Notes under the pieces: generated by a model | The model's input: the letters and a program-made list of their open reading frames with translations, nothing else | Told to the model about the DNA's origin: nothing | The model's database searches: none | Origin: Nematostella vectensis | Taxonomy: Eukaryota > Cnidaria > Anthozoa > Actiniaria > Edwardsiidae | Direction of reading: 5' to 3' | Assembly (NCBI RefSeq): GCF_932526225.1 | Contig: NC_064035.1 | Location: 6,819,501-6,883,500 of the forward strand | Length of the DNA: 64,000 nt | In this document: positions 32,042-43,985 of the stretch, piece by piece | Layout of the letters: each line of letters begins with the position of its first letter | How positions within the stretch are numbered: the stretch's first letter is position 1 | Position numbers and translations under genes: made by a program

Positions 32042-34764
32042 CTTGTGATCAAATCCAGATGTTTGGTGTTTTTGTCATGTTCGTTTTTCTGTCTCTTCTT
32101 TCTTATTTGGTTGACCTTTTTTCATCTTTAGATTTTCTTTTAGGCGTTGAAGATAATGGCCATAATGCCTTGTGCCCATAATTTCGCTTTCTGTCTCCTC
32201 GTTTTAAAAGCCATACCACAGGGAGTACCTGTAAGATGAGAATACGGTGCACATATGGCGAAAATGTGTTACACGGCACGATCGCTTTCGCCACTCGAAA
32301 ATGTTGCAGTGTCGAGGAATAAAGAGCTCAAGAACAAAGATGGATGTTGGCCTCAGCTGTCGATTGATTAAGCAGCCATGTATTGCCTGTCTGTATAAAA
32401 AGAAAAGCAAATAATGTTATCGGGTTGTGAGACGCTAATGTGATATTAGGGAAATTCATGTCTCTGGAAAATGATAGAGGCTGTCTCGCTATGTTTTTTA
32501 CATTTTCTACCCCTATTAACCACAACCCCCTAATATACAAAGCCTTGAATCCCTCCTAGGTCTAAGGTATATCATATCCCTCAAATATACTTTACACAGA
32601 ATAATTCTTAGCTAAGGTTTACGGATATCATTACCTTGGATCCTTGTGAATCCGTGTTTTTTGTTACATGACTGGAATTTAGAGGTTAAGAGAGTTCTTC
32701 ACGTGACTTAAAATTGTCGCTCTTTTTACTAATTTCTTCACCTTTTTTTCTTCTTTAATCGAATTTTTCAAAATAAAAACCAAACATTTCTAGCGCGAGT
32801 TGGATTTGTTTGGGCTTAACTCAGAGCCATTAAAAATACAAAAAGCCTTTTGGTGATAAATAAACTTCGAGACTACTGTAGTAAACAGTGCTACACAGGT
32901 ATCCCGTCGGCTTGATTTTCACCTGTCGTTCCTGTCACCGCCCCAGTGAGTTACGGATTGTCACCTGATAAACACAATATGCAAACAAACCGATGGACTG
33001 TGTAATGGCGTGGACTATCAGCTCTAAACTACCACCGTGGAGAAAGAAACCGCGCAAATATTCACTGCCTCTGTGATTCTGATTGTGTTAGGCATGTTAG
33101 GTAAGTGAATTGTTCTTTGAACATATGATTTGATATGATTCTCTGCCGACACTGCATAATTTCCCGTTCCATTTGTTCGCTCGATGATCACATCGAAAGC
33201 ATTGACTAGATGAATAGGAACAAGTTTAACTTAATGATATTGCTAAAATGAAAAAATGTTGTGATTTGACTCAGCTAAGATGAGTTCGAGTCACGAGCTA
33301 AACTCAAACAAAATTTCAGTTTTGATCAAACTCGGACAGATTTATCAATGGGGCAAAGAAGGGGATGATGCATCGTGATTAATATGTTGCACCCTTCTGA
33401 AATTCATATCTCAAACGACAAGAAAATGTAGATGTAGGTTCTTGATCCCGTCTTATTGATTTTTCTGCATCAGTATGAGCACAGGCGCCCAAAGTTCAGT
33501 GATTCTCGTATGAAAGCACTTCGATACTAAAGTCTGACATAGAAATGTATTAAAAAATAAGGTGGATTTTGTGTATAATAAAGACTGAAGTCTTACAAGA
33601 AGTCTCTGTGTCTTTCTTTCCCATTTGGGCCGTTTTGGGAGTTCAGAGAAGGGTCCGCCAATTCCTCAAACCCCAGAGCCAAAATCCACTACCAATTGTT
33701 TTGTTTTTTAATACGTTTCTATGTCCATATAAACTTTAGTATTGAAGCACTTTTATATGAAAAGACCCCTTGGGGTGCCTGTGGTATCAGTCCTGTCATC
33801 ATGCCTGCCATTCTTGTTCCCAGAGCTCTTCACTGTCTCCGGCAGGAAGCATGACCGAGGAGCTCTGGGAAGAGAATGCATGCCTCCTGTAATGCGGTTT
33901 TCAATGATCTGTTAACTCTTGCTGACGATTTTCACCAGCTAATTTGCCTTTTGGCTTCCTTCACTCAAAATATTTGAACTGTTTTTATTTGTCTCGGTGA
34001 AATGGGGTCCCAATCATGCCAACTCTCCACAAGATGCAGATGACCAATAAAAAGCACCAAATGTAATTATGTTTATAGTCTGAATGATAGAAGGCAGAAA
34101 AGTTTGCAGATTATTGAAAACTAATTACTATAGTTGCTATGTTTTCCAAAGTTTCATAATTTTTGGCTGTTTTTTTTTTTTTTTCATTTTGGAAAATAGA
34201 ACTTCTTCCCTTTTTCCAACTTTATTTACACACTGGAGATGTAATATTATAATCTGCATTTTTTTAGCCTGCATACAAGTGACCTTTACTTTCTTATGGC
34301 CAAGCCTGTCCAGGTTTTGGTATATGCAAACCTATAGAATAACCACAAAATTGATAAGCCTACCTGAGTATTTTTAGTGCTTTTCTAGCTAGCTTTTTAG
34401 GAAGATTTTTCTCTCCTAGTCTCCTTACATCTGCCCTCACCTCTGTCTAGCAAAGCAGCTGATCTTAAAAAGCGGGTAGCTAGTATTTGCCTAAGACAGA
34501 CATAGATATCATTTGCAAAAGTTCAATGTGACTAAGGTGAGGGGGACACTCACTGTTTCCCAACCCTTAAGCTCAACACTTGTCAAGTGCTATGCCAGAT
34601 GATCTCAAAGCTAAGCCTGTAATAGTTATAGACCTATATCCAATTTTATTAAGATTTTCTTAAAAAAAATATATATATATTAAAATTATGGATTTGCACT
34701 CATCTCAGTGTTGGTTCTGTGAAGCTCACTCAACTACTGTATGGATGCACAATTATATTCTTGC
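32042..34764. other. Gene-poor interval
   Basis: No supported coding exon. A short frame (33005-33073) precedes a donor-like gtaagt at 33101 and could be a 5' exon, but nothing confirms it. A hairpin with cccagagctc / gagctctggg arms lies at about 33820-33870. Confidence 0.4.
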
Positions 34765-35030
34765 AGAGTATTTAGAGATTTAAAAAAGCTTATGATATCA
34801 ATGCTCATTGTATTCTGTTAGACAAATTACAGTATTATGGATTTCAAGGTAATATAAATGACTGGTTTAAATTATATACAGAACTCAGACACTCAAGTTA
34901 GAGAACATATTTCAAAGGATGCAAAAATAACTTGTGGTCTGTCTTAAGGACCATTTTTAGGTCTATTGATGTTTCCAGTATTGTTCCAATGAATTTGATA
35001 TTTTTCTCTTTGCGGCTGATAGAAATCTAT
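34765..35030 (+). mobile_element. LINE reverse transcriptase relic
   Basis: FRDLKKAYDINAH (palm motif A region, Asp preserved in DLKKAYD) is followed by LDKLQYYGFQGNINDWFKLY, and later a decayed 'QGS-LGP' region (CGLS, stop, GPFLGL). Stops and frame changes show it is an old fragment. No ends identified. Confidence 0.6.
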
Positions 35031-37304
35031 GATATGATATTTGTGTTCTCCTGGCTATTTTTGAGCTGAATTTACAAAAAAAAAACAGACTAAAAAAAGA
35101 TACCTCCTAACAGATACCCTATTCTGAGTTTTATACAGCCCGTCAAAGTCAAACACAGCTGCACCTAGTCAGCGGTATCCAAGCTTTCCAACAGTGCTTT
35201 TCGGTCCCACACTTTTAATCCCTCGTCGTTGTGCTGAAGCAAGCACAAGTTGATGGTTGCTTGTATTTTTCATAAAAAATACAGCTATGAGCATATTAGG
35301 AGAGTGTCTCAGGACATCATGAAGTCTATTGGGGCATAATTGAGTGCTTTGCTTATGGATATTTGCAAGCAAAGGTAAATTCATGATGATTTTTTCTTGT
35401 TTGGCTTATTGCCTGGATGAGAAAATAATTTTCTAATGAATCACCACAGCTCTCCTAAATGCTGTCTTTTCTGAAACCAAATTGATTCCAAAATTGTTTA
35501 CACTGCTATTCTGGGTCTGTATGACCTGGAATTGATTTGTTTGGCTTCGGGGTGAAAAAAAACATCTGACTTTGGGGAGAGGAGTGTTGACTGGCCCTCC
35601 CCTCGTGAATTTTTCCCAGAATGCTTTGAAGTCCGTAAAGGCATCTAAGTGGTTTTACAAGCCTTCAAGGAGTGGACATTGTGTTTTGAGGCCATGGAAA
35701 TGAACCTGGAGGATCAGAATAAAGGTATCTATTTGTGTCTTGAGCTGTGTTTGCTGATCTCTCTCCCTTGTGTGGTATTTTGAGCGTTTTATTGAGAGGG
35801 GTGTTTCTGCTTTTCTTTCCTTGTTCGATTTGAAATTTGTCAAAGAACCTGTGCTATTATTTGGCTTAAGAGTAGTTGCCAACATCTTGGTTGGATGCAT
35901 ATCTTCAAGACCATTTATCCCTTAGACTGATGCCTTAGTATCTTCATCTTGTTGTGTTTATTTTGCATTTATGAATTTTTTGGGTTGTGGGTACTTCCCA
36001 AAGCCGGTACAGGCCGGTTGAGGGGTCAATGTGTTAAGCATACCGTGAAAATACTGAATTAAATGGTGCTTGCATGTTACTAAAACATAACAAAAGATAT
36101 ATTAAAATATATATAAATATATATAATGCGTGAATGCAGGCGTTCATATAACAGTGCTCAATACATAGGTGTAGAGCGGGATATATCTTGGTTTGTAGGA
36201 AAAAAACACGCGAACTACCGTTTCATCTCTACAAGCTTGTTTCGTATATATTACGTATATATTAAGAAAATATTACCATCACTTATATACTATCTATGTA
36301 TAAAATTAACATAAAAATAGGGCGCGAAATTTGAATGGCTGTTATGATGAAATTGAATAGTTCAGCTGTTGCATAACAAGGCTTTGTTCCTGTGGCGGCA
36401 CGAAGACACTAGCTCGTTAGGCTTGTTTAAAGTTGATAGCTTGGGTTGGCGGATAATGATAAGTTTTTCTTTGAGGCAGAGATTACATCTTTTGCTAGAG
36501 CTGTTGTAGCTGTTGTAGTTATATATATATAAACTATATAGTATATCGTGGAAATAACATAATCATATATTGATAACAACTAAGATCTGTAAAATCTAAT
36601 TGCTAAGTGTTCCGACACTTCGGAAGTCTTCTATCATACTCTTCTAAGTATTTATCGATTTCTGATAATGCGACCCATAGAATACTGCAACAGTTTGGGA
36701 AAGGCCTTTAAGACATATGTTTTAATGTTGCAAAAGAAAGCTTTGTTTTTATATGTTTTTGTTTTGTTTTGCAACTAGGAAAACCCATGCAATTATTTTC
36801 AAATACAACTTCCTTTTCTGTCAGTAATTTTTTGTTATCGACCAACACATTTCTAATGTATGAAATTAATAACAACTTAGCACCTGACATTTTGATAGAT
36901 TTATTAAGCTATGAAAATGTTGATAATTATGATACTTGATCTTCACTATCTGGCAGATGTTATAGAAAAAAATATTTTACTCTTTTAATCCAAGAAAAAT
37001 AATAGCAGATTTATGATGCAAAATTGTGGAATGGGATACGTTGGGACCCAATCGTACTGGTATCTGTTGAAAATATTTAATCATGAAATAATCCATCATA
37101 CTTTTATAGTTATCCACTTGCTCTGATTGGCCATTGTTAATTGTTAATTAAAGGAATAGGGGGTCATGTTTGTGAGTTCCAAGTTTCTACCATTCTTCCT
37201 ACGACGCCGTTATCGTAGTTTAAAGTATAGCTTTGTGTAAAATTTTACCTACTAGCAAAAACAATTATACTTAAAATTTATGATTTACCAACAGTTAGTG
37301 TGAG
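35031..37304. other. Gene-poor AT-rich interval
   Basis: No supported gene. Short (TA)n tracts lie near 36100 and 36520. Contains the presumed promoter of the 37305 gene. Confidence 0.5.
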
Positions 37305-39209
37305 ATGGCCGACAATGCGGAACTCGGAACCAAGCGTCTCTCCCTTAAACTGGACACTCAAGGTGTACTGGAGTTTGACGATGCCAAACGCAGAGAAGAA
37401 CAGCAACGGAGACAGCTGTTGGAAGAACATAATAAGAACAACGAGAAAATTGCGCAGCTAGAATACGAGAAAAGACAAGCGGAGGAGCATAGTTTGTTTT
37501 CTTGTGAAAACCGTAAACAGACATCGGAGATTACTAAACTTCAAGCGAAAATTCAAAATGAACAGTTGCTCGAAAAAGAAGAAGAAACTCGAAACCTTCA
37601 TTGCGAAAACAATCTTGCATTGTTGGAAAAGCAGAATGAAGAAGTAGAGACATGGGAAACAGAGGAGCAAATAAGGAAACAGCTAGTAGAAGAGAAAAAG
37701 AAATGTGAATTAACAAAAGTAACGGAAGAAGGTGTGGCACGCAAGGAGATGGAAGACGAAAAGAGGAAGGAGGCAATCAAGATTCGATTAGAACGAGAAA
37801 AGAAATTGTTCTTGGTTGAACAGGACAGAATGAAAAAAGAATACAGCAAAGCAACAGAAGAACAAAGAAGACGATTGCAAAAGCAAATTGAGCATGAACA
37901 AGAAATCTGGAAACTCGAACAGGCTGAGATGGAAAGAGCACTGCAAGAGTTAAAACAGAGAAACGAACAGGCCGTCAAAGTACGAGACGACGATATAGAA
38001 TTTACTTACGCGCAAAAGATAAGACAACTCGCCAAAGCGCGAGATGAGGAAGAAAAACTAAGGCGCTGGGAAGAGGAAAAAATGAAGGAGGACGAGGAAT
38101 TTGAAGAAAAATTAAAGGCGAGAACTCTGATACTAGAAAGAAAAATAAAAGAACAAGATCGAGAAAGGGAGGAAATGGAGAGGGAATCGCAGAACCTAGA
38201 GCAAGCAGGTCTTAAAGATTTTAAGACTAAACAGGAAAAGAGGTTGAAAGAAATTGGACTTGCTGAGCTGTTCGAAGAAGAACAACGGAAACGCGACGAG
38301 GCGAAAAAACGGAATGATTGGTTAGAACAGCAGCGCTTGGAGGCTGATAGTAAACGTTTGGAAATGGAGATGGAGGCGCTAGCTAAAGAGAAGGTGAAAC
38401 GGAAAGAAGTCCATGCGAAACAGGTTGATGAGTGGAGCAGGTTTGAGGAAGAACTCAAACAGCGCGATGCCGAGAAGACTTTAAGAGACGCCGAGAAATT
38501 GAAGGACTTTGAGAGGCATCTCGAGATTGACAAACAAACAGCTTATGAAATTTCAGAAAGAAGAAGAAGTGAGAGAGAAAAGAGAATAGAGCAAGAGAAG
38601 GAAGCTCTTAGAACTGCCGAATTGGAAGCCACCTTGCAAGGAAGCAAGAAGAAAGATCTAGAACGAACGACCGAGGAAGCTCGAAAAGTGGTTGCTGATC
38701 TAGACGAAGGGATCCGAGAGGAAGAGGACAAAAGAAGAGGAATGGAAAGAAAAAGACAGGAAAAAGAACTTGAGAAACGAAAAGCAGAAAGAGATATTGA
38801 AGATTGCGAAATGCGAAAGCTATTTGAGGCCCAAAAACAAAAAGATAACATAAAGGTCCAGATAACAACTGAAAATGAGACGTTTCTATTTGAGCAGCAA
38901 AGAATAAAAGATGATGCCTTAAAGAGAACAACGGACACTGGGCGCTTTAATGAGACGGACAGGGGGGACGACGAGGAGAGGTACCGGGTAGAAGCGCTAA
39001 AAAAACGCCAGCTCCAGCAGAAACAGCAAGAAGAAGAACTACGGAGATTCCACGAGGCTGAAATGGAGCTATTGCTTAAGGCACGCAAAGAAAAATCTGG
39101 AATTCCTAACATAGTGCTCGATGGCGACAATGGCCAAGATTTCTCTAAAAACACGAAAAAAGGACTATTTTCGTCATTATTCAGACGACGAAGCCAGCCA
39201 CCGAATTGA
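37305..39209 (+). CDS. Intronless coiled-coil protein, 634 residues, unknown family
   Basis: A single uninterrupted frame from ATG 37305 (agtgtgagATGG, an acceptable start context) to TGA 39207-39209. After about 28 residues it is almost wholly Glu/Lys/Arg/Gln-rich with heptad spacing, predicted to be one long charged coiled coil (about residues 29-600), trichohyalin- or caldesmon-like in composition. It ends in a non-helical basic tail (LFSSLFRRRSQPPN) that could bind membrane or be phosphorylated. No other domain, signal peptide or TM helix. Codon use and lack of any stop over 1.9 kb argue for selection; lack of introns in an intron-rich region suggests retrocopy origin or an unusual lineage-specific gene. 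Low-complexity sequence makes homology claims unsafe. Function unknown, perhaps structural. Confidence 0.75.
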   Translation: MADNAELGTKRLSLKLDTQGVLEFDDAKRREEQQRRQLLEEHNKNNEKIAQLEYEKRQAEEHSLFSCENRKQTSEITKLQAKIQNEQLLEKEEETRNLHCENNLALLEKQNEEVETWETEEQIRKQLVEEKKKCELTKVTEEGVARKEMEDEKRKEAIKIRLEREKKLFLVEQDRMKKEYSKATEEQRRRLQKQIEHEQEIWKLEQAEMERALQELKQRNEQAVKVRDDDIEFTYAQKIRQLAKARDEEEKLRRWEEEKMKEDEEFEEKLKARTLILERKIKEQDREREEMERESQNLEQAGLKDFKTKQEKRLKEIGLAELFEEEQRKRDEAKKRNDWLEQQRLEADSKRLEMEMEALAKEKVKRKEVHAKQVDEWSRFEEELKQRDAEKTLRDAEKLKDFERHLEIDKQTAYEISERRRSEREKRIEQEKEALRTAELEATLQGSKKKDLERTTEEARKVVADLDEGIREEEDKRRGMERKRQEKELEKRKAERDIEDCEMRKLFEAQKQKDNIKVQITTENETFLFEQQRIKDDALKRTTDTGRFNETDRGDDEERYRVEALKKRQLQQKQQEEELRRFHEAEMELLLKARKEKSGIPNIVLDGDNGQDFSKNTKKGLFSSLFRRRSQPPN

Positions 39210-40006
39210 TACATAGTTATAAATAATTTTTGGACGCTAAATTAATTTGTTGTTGTTTCATACAAAGTCGCACTCGATATTCTGTGCTGTATCCCGCAGT
39301 GCTTCATGGTAACATGAAGATACAAAAAAATGCTATAATTTTACAAAACTAACGCTTATTTGTTTACCTATTTGATACCCATGAAGCACTGCCATTTGAG
39401 ATACTCCGGTTCTCCGATGCAACCTTATTTGAAATAACACTTCTTGATTAATAGTTTCAAGAATCCTTGGATTAATTTTCATTCGCAAGTAGATTTATGT
39501 CGCATGATAAATTGAAAATATATTCTATTTTATTTCTTGGACAAAAGCGGCATGGCATTTGCACTATTAACACTTCCCACTCATCACTCACATGTAGCCA
39601 GTTTAAGATATAAAGTTTAGATATGATGTAACAGAATGAGGGTCAGCACGTGCACTCCCACCCCCTCAATCCACCACACTGTACAGAGGCGCATGCCGGA
39701 ATCGAATCTTCTAAATGGCATGTTGTTCGTATGGACCCTATAAATATAACTATAACTCAAATATGTAATATTGTGGTATTTTGGTCAACCCTCGGAAAAA
39801 AGGCCGTGAACTGTAAAGCACGCTATACTAGTTCCCGTTTACATGTCTTCTTAGTTATTGCTGAAGATGGTTGAGTGGTTACAAATTGTACCATCTGTTC
39901 TTCTTCCATATAATCCCATCTCCTCCTATGCGATTCTTATGAGGTATTAAAATGTCAACAAAAACGATAATAACAAATAAATATATAATAAGTAAAGTTA
40001 CATAAG
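39210..40006. other. Gene-poor interval after the coiled-coil gene
   Basis: Presumed 3' UTR and AT-rich spacer. No further supported feature. Confidence 0.5.
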
Positions 40007-41250
40007 TCAATGCATTAATAGTTCGCTTGCTTTCTTAAAAGCCTTAAGACTGGCTTCACTTGCAGTTAGCTCCAGCAGACAGTTCCAATCCCTGATGGTC
40101 CGCGGGAAGAATGATTTTTTGTGATAGTCGGTTCTTGAAGGTGGCACTTTGTAGCTTTGGCCTGCTAATTCTTTCCATCGGCGGGACTGTTGGTAGGCCA
40201 TCAGTGACAACGAGGCCTCGGTGTATCTTGTAGAACACCAGGTGCCTTGCTCTCTTCAAATTTCTAGGGAGGACTAGCCCAGATAATTGAGCATCTCACT
40301 CACACTTGCTGTTCTGTCGTAGCGATGAAGCGCAAACCTTGCAGCGCGACGTTGTACCATCTCTATTCTGTCGATGTTTGTCTTTGTGAATGGATCCCAT
40401 ACAGCACACGCATACTCGAGGGGATGGTAGCACTAGAGGGAAGTAAGCCGACGTCTTAAGCTCGGGGGAGCGTATTCTCAGGTTACGCCGAAGGCAACCG
40501 AGGTTGCTGTTTGCTTTGTTGCAAATGTTGTTTATATGCGTATTCCACCTTGTCAGATGTTACGGTGACCCCAAGGTATTTTGCCAAGTCGACAGCACAC
40601 AGAGCTCATTACCCGCTAAGATATCTTTGTTAATCTCGATTTTTTCCTGTGATCGGGTCGGGTTCAAATTCAGCCCAATGTGCCTTTGAGTACAGCGGTA
40701 TCTTGCGAGCTTTCTGTTGATGACGTATGGGGTGAATTTCAAGTTCGACTAGGGGGCAGTCATGATCAGAAATACCTTGAAGCACAACTGAATTAGAGTT
40801 CCTGGTTGGTGTATTTGTGATGACCAGATCTAAAATATTAGGACCCCCTAGTAGGTCTCTCTATGACTTAGCCCAGAGTCATGGAGCAGTTCAGCAAATT
40901 GGCGTTGTAACACAGGCTGAGAGAGTTTGGCTCTTCCAATCCCAGTCACCTGCTAGCAGCAAATCATGATTTGGGTTGAGCTAGGCTGAGGATTTTTCGA
41001 GCTCTAGTAAGCCTTTTTCATCACCAACATTTGTTTTGTGATAAGCTCCAATATAGAATGTGTTCCTTCCCACAATATCTAACTTGCACCAAGTATCTCG
41101 CAATTTGTTTCAAGGAAATTTTCTCTATCTAGGACCAGGTCTTTGTTCGCTGCAATAAATACCTCACCGTGGGGATTACTGTTTCTGTCTCTACTTTCAA
41201 CTTGATATCTGTCAGTCAAAAAGCACTCATTTCATTTGTTTGCCACATAT
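40007..41250 (-). mobile_element. LINE relic (endonuclease and RT C-terminal pieces)
   Basis: Leftward reading gives an endonuclease-like LLLAGDWDW (GDFN position) and GISDHD (SDH motif). A jump follows to the RT thumb and C-terminal region: HIGLNLNPTRSQEK, then WDPFTKTNIDRIEMVQRRAA, YDRTASVSEMLNYLGL, ending KSFFPRTIRDWN. This order is typical of non-LTR retrotransposon ORF2. Several frames and a missing RT core show decay and internal deletion. Confidence 0.65.
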
Positions 41251-41287
41251 AATAACAGATATTTACATTTTTAAAGCTAAAAAATTC

Positions 41288-42345
41288 TTAGGTGGCGAGG
41301 AGTCCCCTTGAAACCATCAGGCTTTGGTGGGAGGGGAGCTCCTCCATTTTAATATATTTAAAATAAAAGCTATTGACACGGGTGTACGAACAAACACTAA
41401 ATAAAAACTTTTTCATGTTTTTCTTGAAAGAGGAAATATTAGACGAGCATGTAATTGATTCAGGAAGAGCATTACAAATTTTAGGACCTTGGTAAAGAAT
41501 TGTGAATTTCTTTATATTAGTTCGACAATGGTGAGGCCGTAGGCTGGAAGCGAATCTAGTATTATAATTATGGAGTTGATAGCTATTTAGAAATAATGAA
41601 CTGGTGGAAGCATGCAATGATAATACATAAACATAAACTTGGCTGTATGTAATGAATTAATCTAGAAGATGTCCAAGTGGAAGATGTCCAAGTCTAAAGA
41701 CATAGCGGCGCATCAGAGTGCGCATTTCTTCTTTTGAAGGAAATAAATCGGATTAAGATTAGAAGAATATGTAGAACACCAAGCTACTGTACAGTAAGAT
41801 AAATAAGGGTATACTAGAGCATAATATAACGATAGAAGAGACTTTTCAGATAGAAAAAAACGAGATCTATAAATTATCCCTTTGACTTTGACATTTTTTG
41901 TACGTTAATATGTGATTTCCAATTCAGGTTATTATCAATGTAAACTCCCAAGAGCTTAATTGATTCTAATTCTTTTAATAAATCTCTTTCAAATTATACT
42001 TCCTTGCTTGTTTTTTGGGCCGGTTTAAATAACAAATAATTAGTCTTTTTTTAGGTTTACTGACAATTTGTTTGATTTCATCCATGTTTCATTTTTTTGT
42101 AACTCCTGATTAATAGTGGAAATGAGGCAATCTTTTCCCTGCTAGCATAGGCCTCTTTTTTCTGTATTTCGCTGAGAAAAGAGGCCTCTGCTAGCAGGGA
42201 AGGCAATCTTGGTTTGTATGAGAACATATAATACTAGTGTCATCAGCAAAAAGTAGCGTTTCGACCAAAGATGAAATTGAGGGAGGTCATTGATATATAA
42301 AATAAAGAATATAGGCCCTAGTATAGACTCTGTGGCACACCGCAC
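41288..42345 (-). mobile_element. Second LINE relic (CR1/L2-like RT end)
   Basis: ILGPIFFILYINDLPQF (RT motif B region) near 42290, decayed palm, then C-terminal HNYNTRFASSLRP and YQGPKICNALPESI near 41400-41570, as in CR1/L2-type elements. It differs in sequence from the adjacent relic. It is interrupted by a 66-bp hairpin insertion at 42135-42200. Confidence 0.65.
42135..42200. mobile_element. 66-bp palindromic mini-element with 10-bp target duplication
   Basis: Arms tccctgctagcataggcctc and its reverse complement match over about 24 bp with one mismatch. It is flanked by direct repeats aggcaatctt at 42125-42134 and 42201-42210. It is inserted within the older LINE relic. Confidence 0.75.
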
Positions 42346-43172
42346 TGAAAACGAGACAAGGATGAGGATACCTGGCCAAACTGGTAACGGTCAGAAAAGA
42401 AAGCCTTTACTTAGTCTAATGCTACACCTCGGATACCGTGATGATCAAGTTTACTCAGCCGCGCTATGCTCCTTTGTCAACCAGGATTCTGTACCATTAA
42501 GTCTGGCTGTGTTTTGTTGACCAGACAAGTGAACGTTCCTCTTTAAGGAGGCTCGCTTGTCATTCTTTATAGCATTGTTTTTTTCATTTTACTTGTTATA
42601 AAATTGACGTCTTGTTGTCTCAACTCGTCCGATGGGCTACTGTTTTATTTTATTTATCGGTAACCGATTTAAAAATGTTATTTAACATATGAACAGAACA
42701 GTATTTTATGAACGTTTCAAAATATTTCTAAAAATAACCGATGCTTTTTCTTTAAATTTGCGGAGAGACATGACTTGGGCATGATGGGGATAATGGTGGC
42801 AAGTCTAAACTGACTATGTAATTTTTGTTGTTGTTGGCATACTCTATGTTCTACCTTTGCTTCGGGCAACATTGCGTTATCCTTCAATTTGTTTTACTGA
42901 GAGCAGATACACCTTTGTTGTTTTCAGCAAATGAAAGCTTAGAGGTTGTCTTCATATATACACAAAAAGGACAGCGGTATATATTATTTCGATAAGACCA
43001 GTGCGGAACATTACCATTTTTGGTTATATTTGATAAACAATCTGATTAACCAATCAGAGATGAGTATTAATATGCCCAGTCTCACGCGGACACGCCTCAA
43101 CTCAGAGTGGGAAAACAAAATGGCGGTTCCGTTGAATCGGGAAAATCATGTTGAACGCCGCTTTTTAACTCT

Positions 43173-43613
43173 CTGCTAGCAGTGATTTCTTCTTATCTGT
43201 TTAAGCAGGGATTTCACCGACTAAGTGCGTCATATATACCCTATTTGTGTTGTTTCTCATTGGCAACAGACCTCATTTGCAGGGTTTCGCCCCATGTCAG
43301 GTTCTCCAATAGGGTTCTGGATTCCGGATCCTAGTGTGTGGATTCCGGATTCCATGTGGGTTTTTTCTCGTGGATTCCGGATCCCAGCAGCATGGATTCC
43401 GGATTCCATATCTCATTTTTTCATGGATTCCGGATTCCATATCTCATTTTTTCATGGATTCCGGATTCCATATCTCATTTTTTCATGGATTCCGGATCCC
43501 ATATCTCATTTTTTCATGGATTCCGGATTACCTGTCATGGGGCGAAGGGTTATTTTTACGACTTCACCGAATCGTACTGTAATGAACGCGGAAGGGTAAG
43601 CCACTGCTAGCAG
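43173..43613. mobile_element. MITE-like element with ctgctagcagtg termini
   Basis: ctgctagcagtg at 43173-43184 is inverted at 43602-43613. Inside, ttcgccccatgtcaggt (43286-43302) is inverted at 43530-43546 with one mismatch, enclosing a 31-bp minisatellite. The termini resemble those of the 42135 hairpin. No clear target duplication. Confidence 0.55.
43321..43529. repeat. 31-bp minisatellite, open in all three + frames
   Basis: Units of ggattccggattccatatctcattttttcat, about four regular copies plus partial ggattccggat units. Because 31 is not a multiple of 3, each frame cycles through the same peptides (MDSGFHISFFHGF...), giving three spurious overlapping reading frames. Confidence 0.85.
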
Positions 43614-43985
43614 GCTATAACATTGATCACCAATTATCTAGTTGTACGTTTTATCAAGTCATACAAATGCACAAAATTTCCCTGGATTTATCTTGCTGTC
43701 GCACTCGGAATGAAGACACTCCAAGAAAAATTTTAGCTGGGATATTGAAACTAAAATGAATCTTATACAGAATGGCAGCGAGTCTCATTAAAAATAATGA
43801 AGCTAAATCGTATACAGATTGGCCGCGAGTCACTGTTTATTGTATGCAATTTAAAGACACTACATGAAAGTACTGTTTAAATGTTTATATTTGATCCTGG
43901 AATAAATAGATTTGCTATTATCAGTAAATCTCAGGGATGGCAGTCATTATTCATTGCTGCATTACTTTGCTATTACTCGTTGTAA

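Noticed and set aside
38006-39214. Ser/Phe/Leu-rich - strand frames
   Set aside because: Shadows of the Glu/Lys-rich coiled-coil gene on the + strand.
43225-43610. Three overlapping + frames with SGFHISFFHGF-type repeats
   Set aside because: All come from the 31-bp minisatellite read in three frames.
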